DNA of 50,083 nucleotides, taken from positions 1 through 50,083 of the forward strand of contig CAZGTQ010000179.1 in NCBI GenBank assembly GCA_964528575.1, written 5' to 3'. Both the position numbers and the translations under genes were made by a program. This DNA comes from CAZGTQ01 sp964528575 (GTDB taxonomy: Bacteria > Planctomycetota > UBA1135 > GCA-002686595). The notes beneath the pieces were generated by a model. That model had not been told where the DNA came from, ran no database searches, and was given only the letters and a program-made list of their open reading frames with translations. Shown here piece by piece: positions 33,901 to 43,015 of the stretch. The stretch's first letter is position 1, and the number at the start of each line of letters is the position of its first letter.

Positions 33901-34912
33901 GCACGCTCCCGCGCACGAGCCACCAGCGCACGGCGAAGTCCCACAGGAACAGCGCGCACGCCACGGTGTCGAGCGCGGTGACGAGGCGCGCCTCGGCCGG
34001 CGTGAGGTCGGCGAGCGCCTCGACCGACAGGAGCACGAGCACGAGCAGGATCGCGGCGACGATCGCCCGCTCCCACAGCGTCGCGAGGCGCGCGCCGAAG
34101 CGGCGTTCGATGCGCTCCTGCAGCCGGCGCTCCTCGACCTCGGCGCGCAGGCGGCGCAACTTCAGGACGAGCCGCGCGCGCCGTGCGCCGCGTGCGGTCT
34201 CGATTCGTTCGACGTGCCACGCGAGGTCGTCCGCGACGACGGCGAGGTGCTCGGCGGCGCGCGCCGGCTCGAGCTCGTCGATCGACGTCAGGATCTCGTT
34301 GGCGCGGTCGGCGAGCGCCTCGGCCCACGCATGCCGCGTCGCGTGGGACGGCGCCGACGAGCGGACGTGCTCGGCGAGCGCGGCGCGGTCGGCGGCGCGC
34401 AGCGCGGCGAGGCGCGGCGGAGCGGCGCCGGACAGCTCGAGGCTCTCGAGCTCGAGCGCGGTGAGCCGGCCGAGGCGGTCGAAGAGCGCGGCGGCGTCGG
34501 ACGCGTCCGCCGCGGCGTCGCTCCCGGCGTCGAGCGCGTCGAGCTCGTCGAGCTCGTCGGCGAGGAACGCATCGACGAGCGCGGCCGCGTCGGCGCGCGC
34601 GGAGTCGAGGCCGCGCGCCGCGAGCGCGTCGCGCCACTTGGCGGCGGCGGCGAGGCCGAGGTGCGCGTGGGACGGGGCCGCGGCGGGCTCGGCGTCGGCG
34701 AGCTGGGCGAACAGGGCCAGCAGATCGCGTTCCGCGCCGGCGAGCGTGTGCGGCGCCTGGGGACGACGAGCCGCCGCGCCCGTCTCCGCGCGGGCCTGCA
34801 CGACGCGCCGCTCGAGCGCGCGCAGCGCGTCGGCTGCGCCCTCGCGTCCGCGCTCGGCGCCGGTCGCTGCGGAGCGCGCGGAAGCCGGCGGCGGTTGTTC
34901 GGCGCGGACCAT
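30971..34912 (-). CDS. giant membrane protein with voltage-sensor-like (S1-S4) domain, no pore
   Basis: A 1,313-residue protein. After a 275-residue Ala/Arg-rich helical N-terminus come four helices arranged like a voltage-sensor domain: S1 about 282-300; S2 about 308-334 with LFLWDFAVRWWL; S3 about 341-360 with FLVDLLPAIPYGLL; S4 with seven arginines at exactly every third position (367, 370, 373, 376, 379, 382, 385). No S5-P-S6 unit and no TVGYG-like filter follows. Two further hydrophobic helices lie at about 617-635 and 648-670. The remaining roughly 640 residues are Arg-rich and soluble-looking, with no family I recognise. Its stop overlaps the TTG start of a response regulator, making it the first gene of a signalling operon. 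It starts 56 nt from the divergent membrane-protein gene. Confidence 0.8.
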   Translation of the reverse strand: MVRAEQPPPASARSAATGAERGREGAADALRALERRVVQARAETGAAARRPQAPHTLAGAERDLLALFAQLADAEPAAAPSHAHLGLAAAAKWRDALAARGLDSARADAAALVDAFLADELDELDALDAGSDAAADASDAAALFDRLGRLTALELESLELSGAAPPRLAALRAADRAALAEHVRSSAPSHATRHAWAEALADRANEILTSIDELEPARAAEHLAVVADDLAWHVERIETARGARRARLVLKLRRLRAEVEERRLQERIERRFGARLATLWERAIVAAILLVLVLLSVEALADLTPAEARLVTALDTVACALFLWDFAVRWWLVRGSVRWFGRHFLVDLLPAIPYGLLLGQLGTDPTRAVRAVRLVRLPRVARYMRLFLPAIRMARALGFLARGLDRVVRRHGHLLGQSVLLHPTPAERSRARAARHGSWPRFWRVRSELDALWERALDEADERGAAELARARTDALRAARDAGAARRPERAAAGAARGPELCADEVLDRLQEITGEELEARLGHELSAKLARVVRLFARAPLRWTPLVSSWLPALAPSESDADVCARAVRHVADKLRRNYARIQWLADLHGTVTPAELVDRIGTTMVKRSARPAYRLLLLGGIYLLVQLLLHVTGVDALKSVSDELGKLVGTTLVVLGSVCLLILSIGWWLQRLASKATEFHEQVSEAQFLHLMDAVKRRHLDRDARIFERRVFGPEALVGALDGGLGGDADAAARARRFADGLRSSYMSGRTTGRAGTSFDPIARTVLLYQDGMDGGLLVDSDTRTTGQLLGNLALRHARASARRIGRRDERALLALDLDRQRTLLRGPYLWVSFITQAISHATARLIVDYNRSALPLDQQARATPEELARFEAWLASREGTSTQERADDGGDLSAGQVTTTFNALCFLDDDPDRDALIESRFGPRVLALMRRDRTRVFRRVFGSYPLHLLPRERRVLDLRRLYHRWFESGRALLLPVRLARRALGRVVAGLRIVARSVAEIRRPCPWTAAEEDAQDDFATARRKIDRMRAPGAHACLWLRARMDVEYLGARPPGVERTGLEGTGVDLDLAFLGADAELARRVHLERARAEADVRRLAELVDEGLYERARARLGAGALTREQLRAAAVAYRCDWRGLRSLLGAHDVLVATYRDAAREAPHPAAFASPALVLAFRRWWRAHGTDVAGAGTTDERAAFHAAWRATVHDENGAAEALRTWAAHGERAFELGERVLDDVLRHPGRITEQLVTLRVVQTLSLIDILDYREHVRRLGRYADAGEADRDESHHLLDLELLEADGAGGAGEAEAGTMARA

Positions 34913-34968
34913 GCGGGCGCGGGAATTCTAGCGGTCGTCGCGACGCTGCGCGCGCTACGATCGCGGTC

Positions 34969-35736
34969 ATGAGCGAGCGAAGCGAAGGGGCGGCGACGGC
35001 GACGAGCGAGGAGCACGCGGAAAAGGCGCGCAGGGACCCGATCCTGAAGGAGTCGCTCTGGGAGGTGTACTTCCCGAGGAACGTCCATCAGGACAAGCAC
35101 GCGGTGCCGGTCGCGTCGTTCCCGATGATCGTCTACTTCTGGCCGTCGATGATCGTGCTGCTCGTCTGCGGGACCCTGCAGGCGGCGGGGCTGTCGTCGC
35201 CGGCGCTCGGCTGGTGGGCGACGATCGTGCTCTCGTTCAACCTGATGGTCATCGTCACCGATCTCGATCAGAAGAAGTTCCTGATCACGGTGCTCGTGCT
35301 CGCCGTCGGGGGGCTCGCGGCGTACATCTCGACGCTGAAGGACATCGCGGTCGTCTCGACCGTCGGCGGGTGGATCGCTGCGCTCGACCTCGCGTACAGC
35401 ACTCACGTGTACTTCGTGCTCAGCGCGGTGTTCTGGTTCTTCTTCGTGATCGGGATGATCCAGCCGCGCGTCGACTACTGGCGCTTCGAGGCCAACGAGT
35501 TCGTCCACTACGTCCAGCCGTGGGGGCGCGATCAGAGCATCCCGCGCCAGGGCAGCACGGTTTCGCGGGAGGTGCCCGACGTGCTCGAGCTCATGCTGAC
35601 GTTCGGCGGCGGGACGCTCGTCATTCGGCGCGAGGGCCAGGTCGTCGCGCGCATCGACCACGTCCCCTTCCTCGGCCGGCGCATGATCGCGATCGAGAAG
35701 CTGCTCGGCGTCACGCGCGTCCAAGAGGTGGGCTGA
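34969..35736 (+). CDS. four-helix membrane protein of unknown function
   Basis: A 255-residue protein with a charged N-terminus (about 45 residues), four hydrophobic helices (about 47-72, 80-99, 104-124 and 143-163) and a cytoplasmic-looking C-terminal domain of about 90 residues (RVDYWRFEANEFVHYVQPWG and onward). I do not recognise a family. It is divergent from the voltage-sensor-like gene across a 56-nt gap containing a -10-like TACGAT at 34956-34961, so the two may share control. The next gene starts one base after its stop. Confidence 0.75.
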   Translation: MSERSEGAATATSEEHAEKARRDPILKESLWEVYFPRNVHQDKHAVPVASFPMIVYFWPSMIVLLVCGTLQAAGLSSPALGWWATIVLSFNLMVIVTDLDQKKFLITVLVLAVGGLAAYISTLKDIAVVSTVGGWIAALDLAYSTHVYFVLSAVFWFFFVIGMIQPRVDYWRFEANEFVHYVQPWGRDQSIPRQGSTVSREVPDVLELMLTFGGGTLVIRREGQVVARIDHVPFLGRRMIAIEKLLGVTRVQEVG

Positions 35737-35737
35737 C

Positions 35738-37360
35738 GTGCTCCGGGCGGCGCGGATGCTGGCGGCGGCGCTCCTCTGCGGCGCGTCGCCTGCGGCGCAG
35801 GTCTTCGGGATCTGGCTCGTCGACGAGAAGGCCGAGCGCAAGTTCGCGAAGAACCTGACGGTGATCGACGGCGCTGCGCTCATCGTCTGCGAGCCCGTGC
35901 CGGGCGGCGGCATCCACTACGACCGCGGGCGCAACCGGATCGAGTACAGCCCAGAGACGAACGAGGTGTTCGTCGCGGACCCCGCCGATCCGACGTGGGT
36001 GCCGTACGAGATCGAGGACGGCGAGCGCAAGCCGAACGGCCGCAAGGCGGTGCTGCGCGTCGCGGGCAAGTACGTCGAGCGCGTCGGCGTGTTGATGGCG
36101 GACCAGAGCCTGTACGGGCTGTCGCGCGAGTACGGGATGCGGCGCGCGCGCGTGGAGGCGCACCGCGAGGCGCGCGATGCCCAGGACGAGGGCAGCGCCG
36201 CCTGGTCGTGGGCGCACCTGCAGATGCTGGGGGAGTACGAGAGCCTGCGCACGTGGCTCGCGCGCACGGCGTACGCGGAGGCGGCGGAGGAGCTCGGCGA
36301 GGTGCTCGAGAAGGAGCGCAAACGCGCGAAGGGCGAGGCGCTCGAGGCGCGGCTCGAGCGCGCGCTCGCGTCGGTGCGGATCGTTCCGCCGCCCGCGCGG
36401 CTCGTCGAGGTCGCGCAGGCGATCACCGGCGGCGAGCTCGAGCTCGGCGTCGCCGAGAGCGAGCACGTGCGCATCGTGTTCGACCGCGCCGGCGTGAACG
36501 ACGAGCTCGCGCAGGACCTGTTGGCGTTCGCCGAGCGCGCGATCGACGGCTTCCGCCGCTCGTTCGTCGACCCGTACCTCGCTCCCGACTTCCCCGACCA
36601 CGTCCCCGATCACCTGTTCCTCGAGCTCTGGATCGGGCCCGCCCGGCTCGACTGGCACGAGCGCTTCTACGTCGACTACTACGACCACCGCTGGGGCGAC
36701 AACAAGGACAAGCGCCTCGCGGTGCGCGGCCAGACGAACCGACGCGCGGAGCCTCCGGAGTTCCTCGACTACGGCAAGCGCGAAGACCACGACCTGCTCG
36801 GCGTCGTCGCGCACCGCATCGGGCACGTGCTCGCCGACCTGCACTTCAACGCGAACGTGCCGGGGATGCAGCAGGACTGGCTCGGCGAGGCCGTCGGCTA
36901 CCACATCGCGTTCGAGTACTTCGGCCGCAACGACGAGACGTGCTACGCGTTCCAGGAGGAGCACCGCTACGGCGGGCCGCCGGTCTCGGAGGGCGAGCAG
37001 GGCCTCGTCGAGATCCTGCTCGGCGAGCGCTACGTCTACAACCAGCTCGCGCTGGACCGCGGGCGCTCGATCGACCGGCTCGCGCCGATGACGATCGTCG
37101 CGATGGGCGACGCGGACCTCGCGAAGGCGTGGAGCCTCTTCGACCACGTCGCGCGCAACGAGGGCAAGACGGGGCAGGTGTGGCTGCGAGCGGCGTGCCG
37201 TCTCGCGCGCGAGAAGGGACCCGGTTTCGTGCTCGACTGGCGCGAGGAGTCGGCGCGGCTCTTCGACACGTCGCCCGCGGCCGTGTTCGACGAGATCGAG
37301 GCGCGCTGGCGCGCGCACGCCGAGGCCGAGCAGCGCGCCGGCGTGCCGAAGAAGCGTTGA
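35738..37360 (+). CDS. secreted gluzincin-like protein with broken HExxH (pseudopeptidase)
   Basis: A 540-residue protein with a signal peptide (RMLAAALLCGASPAAQ) and a C-terminal region like DUF1570/peptidase-MA proteins. The zinc-binding helix reads HRIGH (359-363), with Arg in place of the catalytic Glu; the distal motif WLGEAVGYHIAF is kept. It probably folds like a gluzincin without peptidase activity. The GTG start follows the preceding stop by one base, suggesting an operon with the four-helix membrane protein. Compare the intact HEAFH homologue at 39774. Confidence 0.75.
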   Translation: MLRAARMLAAALLCGASPAAQVFGIWLVDEKAERKFAKNLTVIDGAALIVCEPVPGGGIHYDRGRNRIEYSPETNEVFVADPADPTWVPYEIEDGERKPNGRKAVLRVAGKYVERVGVLMADQSLYGLSREYGMRRARVEAHREARDAQDEGSAAWSWAHLQMLGEYESLRTWLARTAYAEAAEELGEVLEKERKRAKGEALEARLERALASVRIVPPPARLVEVAQAITGGELELGVAESEHVRIVFDRAGVNDELAQDLLAFAERAIDGFRRSFVDPYLAPDFPDHVPDHLFLELWIGPARLDWHERFYVDYYDHRWGDNKDKRLAVRGQTNRRAEPPEFLDYGKREDHDLLGVVAHRIGHVLADLHFNANVPGMQQDWLGEAVGYHIAFEYFGRNDETCYAFQEEHRYGGPPVSEGEQGLVEILLGERYVYNQLALDRGRSIDRLAPMTIVAMGDADLAKAWSLFDHVARNEGKTGQVWLRAACRLAREKGPGFVLDWREESARLFDTSPAAVFDEIEARWRAHAEAEQRAGVPKKR

Positions 37361-37404
37361 GCGAAGCGCGCCGCGTCGCTCTCCGTCAGGACTTCCCTAG
37401 CCTC

Positions 37405-37432
37405 ATGAATCGTTCGGAATGAATCGTTCGAA
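37405..37432. repeat. two 14-bp direct repeats upstream of the secreted pair
   Basis: ATGAATCGTTCGGA (37405-37418) and ATGAATCGTTCGAA (37419-37432) lie head to tail with one mismatch, in the 199-nt gap before 37560. They are AT-rich for this genome, and TAAGCT at 37491 could be a -10 box. They may be a regulator site. Confidence 0.6.
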
Positions 37433-37559
37433 CCAGTGCTTGCGGCTCGAGGTGCGGACGAACCCCCGGGCGCTTCGCGGCCCTCGGTGGTAAGCTCCTA
37501 CTGTCCCCCGACGGCGCCCTGCCCGCCCGTCCCTCTGTCCGCAGCCCCAGGAGCGCGCC

Positions 37560-38591
37560 ATGAAGGCGAAGCTCGCCACCGTCGCGATCGTGCTCGTCGC
37601 CTCCGGCGACGCGGCTCTAGCCCAGACGTTCTCCGACGACTTCGACCGTCCGAACGGGACGAACATGGGGCCGGACTGGTCCGAGGTCGCGGGCGACCAC
37701 CTGATCGCCTCCAACCGCGGCTCGGGCACGAGCGGCAACAGCCTGATGCTCCACGCGTCCGGCGCCGGCGACTACGTCGACGCGCTCGCGCAGATCGTCG
37801 TCGCGGCGCCGATCGACGCGCAGTTGCGCTACGTCTCGATCGTTCTCGCCGACGGCGGCGCGCGGAACCTGTTCACGAAGCTGCAGGACAACAATTCCGA
37901 CGGGCAGTACGACACGATCTACTTCTACAGCAACGACAACGGGACGGCGTACGGCACTAGCCCGATCGCCACGACGGCGCCGGTCGGGTCGTGCCGGATG
38001 ATCCAGTACGTGACGAACGACGGCGACACGATGAACGTCGATCTCGACGTGGACTTCGACGGCGTCGTCGACCAGCACTACGAGAGCTCGGGCATCTTGG
38101 CGTTCGCGAGCCAGCTCGGCACCGGGCTCGGCATCGGCACGTTCGGACCCGCGGAGTTCGACGACTGGACGGTCACGTTCGGGGCGCAGGGGATCGCCGC
38201 CGACGTCAGCGACATCTCCGCGTTCGCCGGCGGCACGCAGACGATCGTCGTCGACCCGGGCGACACGTTCGCGGCGCTGCCGTACCTGCTGCTCGGCTCG
38301 GTGAGCGGGACGAGCCCGGGCCTCCCGCTCGACGGCCTCGTGCTGCCGCTCATCGTCGACCAGTACATGTTCCACACGCTGCTCACGCCGAACCAGCCGC
38401 CGCTCGCGGGCTCGCTCGGGCTCTTGAGCGCGGCCGGCGATTCCAGCGCGACGTTCACCGTGCCGCCGCAGCTCCCGCCGATCTGGGTCGGCACGACGTT
38501 CTACCACGCGTACGTGGTGCTCGAGGCGACGCCCACGCTCCTGCGCGTCGTGTACGCGAGCGACTTCGTCTCCGCGCTGATCGTCCCTTGA
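37560..38591 (+). CDS. secreted protein with planctomycete-type C-terminal domain, copy A
   Basis: A 343-residue exported protein: signal peptide MKAKLATVAIVLVASGDAALAQ, then a lectin/LamG-like beta domain beginning TFSDDFDRPNGTNMGPDW (about 23-205). The C-terminal domain of about 125 residues (DISAFAGGTQTIVVDPGD to the end at FVSALIVP) is also found at the end of the beta-helix protein at 24456. No catalytic motif is visible; carbohydrate or surface binding is possible. A near-duplicate gene follows after 14 nt. Confidence 0.85.
   Translation: MKAKLATVAIVLVASGDAALAQTFSDDFDRPNGTNMGPDWSEVAGDHLIASNRGSGTSGNSLMLHASGAGDYVDALAQIVVAAPIDAQLRYVSIVLADGGARNLFTKLQDNNSDGQYDTIYFYSNDNGTAYGTSPIATTAPVGSCRMIQYVTNDGDTMNVDLDVDFDGVVDQHYESSGILAFASQLGTGLGIGTFGPAEFDDWTVTFGAQGIAADVSDISAFAGGTQTIVVDPGDTFAALPYLLLGSVSGTSPGLPLDGLVLPLIVDQYMFHTLLTPNQPPLAGSLGLLSAAGDSSATFTVPPQLPPIWVGTTFYHAYVVLEATPTLLRVVYASDFVSALIVP
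37992..38591 (+). repeat. 600-bp direct repeat, copy 1 (copy 2 at 39041-39640)
   Basis: The 3' 600 nt of this gene align without gaps to 39041-39640 at a constant offset of 1,049 nt, with roughly 25 mismatches by eye (about 96% identity). Sequence 5' of the boundary is far more diverged. Confidence 0.85.
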
Positions 38592-38605
38592 AACGAGCGA
38601 ACTCG

Positions 38606-39640
38606 ATGCAACCCGCTGCCCTCGCCCTCTCTCTCGCCGCCCTCGCCCTCGCTCCCGGCGCCGCGACGGCCCAGACGTACAGCGACGATTTCGACCGTCC
38701 GAACAGCACCGACATGGGGCCGGACTGGATCGAGGACTATGGCGACCTCCAGATCCTCGACAACCGCGGTGCCGGCATCTCGGCCAACAGCCTGATGGTG
38801 CACGCGACGGCATCGGGCGATTACCGCGACGCGGTCGCGCAGATCGACATGCTGGCGCCGGTGGCCGGGCAGTTGCGCTACGTGGCGATCGTCCTGGGCG
38901 ACGGGGGAGCGCGCAACCTGTTCACCAAGCTCCAGGACAACGACTCGAACGGGTCCTACGATCGGATCTGGTTCTACAGCGCCGACCAGTCGCAGGGTTG
39001 GGCCCCGTCGATCCCGACGACGACGCCCATCGCCGGCCCCTGCCGGATGATCCAGTACGTGACGAACGACGGCGACACGCTGAACGTCGACCTCGACGAG
39101 GACTTCGACGGCGTCGTCGACCAGCATTACGAAGCCTCGGGCATCCTCGCGTTCGCGAGCCAGCTCGGCACCGGGCTCGGCATCGGCACGTTCGGGACGT
39201 CGGAGTTCGACGAGTGGACGGTCACGTTCGGGGCGCAGGGGATCGCCGCGGACGTCAGCGACATCTCCGCGTTCGCCGGCGGCACGCAGACGATCGTCGT
39301 CGATCCGGGCGACACGTTCGCGGCGCTGCCGTACCTGCTGCTCGGCTCGGTGAGCGGGACGAGCCCGGGCCTCCCGGTCGACGGCTTCGTGCTGCCGCTC
39401 ATCGTCGACCAGTACATGTTCCACACGCTGCTCACGCCGAACCAGCCGCCGCTCGCGGGCTCGCTCGGGCTCTTGAGCGCCGCCGGCGACTCCAGCGCGA
39501 CGTTCACGGTGCCGCCGCAGCTCTCGCCGATCTGGGTCGGCACGACGTTCTACCACGCGTACGTCGTGCTCGAGGCGACGCCCACGCTCCTGCGCGTCGT
39601 GTACGCGAGCGACTTCGTTTCCGCGCTGATCGTCCCCTGA
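38606..39640 (+). CDS. secreted protein with planctomycete-type C-terminal domain, copy B
   Basis: A 344-residue tandem paralogue of the gene at 37560: signal peptide MQPAALALSLAALALAPG, the same opening of the beta domain (TYSDDFDRPNSTDMGPDW) and an almost identical C-terminal half. The N-terminal half differs at many positions, whereas the last 200 residues differ at only about ten. The start lies 14 nt after copy A, so they are probably cotranscribed. Confidence 0.85.
   Translation: MQPAALALSLAALALAPGAATAQTYSDDFDRPNSTDMGPDWIEDYGDLQILDNRGAGISANSLMVHATASGDYRDAVAQIDMLAPVAGQLRYVAIVLGDGGARNLFTKLQDNDSNGSYDRIWFYSADQSQGWAPSIPTTTPIAGPCRMIQYVTNDGDTLNVDLDEDFDGVVDQHYEASGILAFASQLGTGLGIGTFGTSEFDEWTVTFGAQGIAADVSDISAFAGGTQTIVVDPGDTFAALPYLLLGSVSGTSPGLPVDGFVLPLIVDQYMFHTLLTPNQPPLAGSLGLLSAAGDSSATFTVPPQLSPIWVGTTFYHAYVVLEATPTLLRVVYASDFVSALIVP
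39041..39640 (+). repeat. 600-bp direct repeat, copy 2 (copy 1 at 37992-38591)
   Basis: Partner of the repeat at 37992. The sharp left boundary falls at the codons for CRMIQYVTND, after which the two genes are nearly identical up to their stops. Confidence 0.85.
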
Positions 39641-39773
39641 GCGAGGGCGGCCGCGGCGCCCTTGTGCCATTCAGGGCCGGCGCCGCTTGCGCGATCCAGC
39701 GCCGGCTGGTTCCATGGGTCGCCCGGATCGTCCGCCGCGCGCAGGGTGCGAGCGGGTCGATCGAGGATGTGCC

Positions 39774-41443
39774 ATGCTCTCGAACGCGCGCTCCGGTCTG
39801 CTCGCCTCCGTCTCGTTCGCCATCCTGGCCACCGCTGCGGCCGCGCAGGTCCCCAAGGCCGGCGACTACTACGAGGACGCCCACGACGTCGGCTTCAAGG
39901 TCAAGGTGCCCAAGGGCTGGGAGTTCATCCCGGCGCCACCCGACGACGGCAACCTGCTCGGCAAGTACGAGCCCGACGGCTCGAAGTACATCACGCTGAA
40001 GGGCGACGAGGTGCTCTTCATCACGTGCTGGCTGGTCGAGTTCGACCGCCGGCCGAAGCCGGAGGCCGACGAGGCGCCGCCGGGCTCGATCGACGAGGCG
40101 ATCAAGCGCGCGAGCGTGACCGTGTCGCCCGACATCGACGAGTGGATCAAGCGCATGCGCACGGACCTCGGGTCCGGCTTCACGCTCGTCGAGAAGGACG
40201 AGACCAAGGTCGGCGACGTCGAGGCGGTCGAGCTCCTCTACGAGGGCAAGAGCCCCGGCAGCAGCGCCGGCCCGGGCGGGCTGCCGATCTACGCGTACGC
40301 GATGCTCTACAAGGTCCACCCGGACGTCGACGTCGCGATGGTCTTCAACGCTCCCGCCGACAAGAAGAAGTGGTCGAAGTGGGAGTCCGCGTGCAAGCGG
40401 ATGTTCAAGACGTTCAAGGCGGTCGAGGTCGGGCATCGTGAGGCGGTGGCGGAGGGCGGCAGCGCGCGCGACCACAAGCGCGCGGAGCTCGAGCTCCAGA
40501 TGGCGACGAACCCGGGTTGGGAGCTGTACGAGACGCCGAACTACTTCGTCGTGTCGAACAGCGAGGACCTCGAGTTCGTCGAGGAGGCGTGCGACCGGCT
40601 CGAGGCGATCCGCAAGGAGTACGAGAAGGACTATCCGCTCGAGAAGGCGTTGAAGGCGCGCGAGGCCGCCCAACGCAGGGAGGACGCGGCGCGCGCGAAG
40701 CGGCTCGAGGAGCTGAAGGAGCAGCTCGGCGAGCGATGGCGGGAGGCGCTCGATGAGGAGCAGCTCGACGAGCTCGAGAACGGCGACCGCTCGCGTTCGA
40801 TCGCCGCGGATCCGATGGAGGAGTCGCGCACGAGCGTGGTGCGCATCTGCGCGACGCGCGCGCAGTACACCTCGTACAACGGCCCGCCCAACTCGGCCGG
40901 CTACTGGAGCTGGGTCGACGAGGAGCTCGTCCTCTACGACGACAAGGTCGCGGGCCGCAACGAGACGTGGGACACGCTCCACCACGAAGCGTTCCACCAG
41001 TACATCTATTACTTCTACGGGAACATCAGCCCGCACAGCTGGTACAACGAGGGCTCGGGCGACTACTACGGAGCGCACAAGTACTTCCGCAACCGCTTCG
41101 AGGTCCAGGAGAGCAAGGGCCGTCTGGGCGACATCCGCGAGGCGATCCGCGGGAACAAGCACGTTCCGCTCGAGAAGCTCGTGCGCTTCACCCAGGGCGA
41201 GTACTACGGCAGCAACTCGTTCGGTGCCGACATCGGCCAGAACTACGCCCAGGGCTGGTCGCTGGTCTACTTCCTGCGCACCGGGCAGAAGAAGGCGAAG
41301 GGCTGGGACGACTCGTGGAACGGCATCCTCGAGAAGTACCTCGACGCGCTCGTCGAGACGGGCGATCTCGACGCAGCGGTCGACGCCGCGTTCGCCGGCG
41401 TCGACTGGACGGCGTTCGAGGAGTCGTGGAAGGCGTACATCGG

Positions 41444-41447
<4 letters not shown>
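39774..41447 (+). CDS. secreted gluzincin-like peptidase (DUF1570-like)
   Basis: A 557-residue protein with a signal peptide (LLASVSFAILATAAAAQ), an N-terminal domain of about 215 residues (VGFKVKVPKGWEFIPAPP), a charged coiled coil (about 285-335) and a zinc-peptidase domain with HEAFH (404-408) and WYNEGSGDYYG supplying the third ligand. The active-site residues are intact, unlike the related protein at 35738. ATG at 39774 is chosen because it starts the signal peptide; the frame extends upstream to 39687 without a hydrophobic core. Its stop overlaps the next gene's GTG (GTGA). Confidence 0.8.
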
Positions 41448-42895
<1,448 letters not shown>

Positions 42896-42935
42896 CGCCG
42901 TGACGGCTCACGGAAATAGCGTACGGGGCGACTCT

Positions 42936-42947
42936 TACGATTAATAC
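42936..42947 (+). promoter_or_regulatory. likely promoter -10 region upstream of the HDOD gene
   Basis: TACGATTAATAC is the most AT-rich dodecamer in the intergenic region, about 70 nt before the ATG at 43016. It offers TACGAT or TAATAC as a sigma-70-like -10. No strong -35 is seen at the standard distance. Confidence 0.4.
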
Positions 42948-43003
42948 GGATCAGGGACATCGCGGACCTCCAGGGTCAGGCCCCGCCGGCCGAAAGGACG
43001 AGC

Positions 43004-43009
43004 GGGGAG
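43004..43009 (+). promoter_or_regulatory. ribosome binding site GGGGAG for the HDOD gene
   Basis: GGGGAG ends 6 nt before ATG 43016 and supports that start. Confidence 0.6.
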
Positions 43010-43015
43010 AAACCA

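Noticed and set aside
30971..34912. voltage-gated potassium channel
   Set aside because: No selectivity filter (TVGYG or similar) and no S5-P-S6 pair follow S4.
30294..34970. 1,558-codon frame continuing upstream of the response regulator
   Set aside because: Upstream of the TTG it is Arg-rich noise in the wrong frame of the voltage-sensor-like gene.
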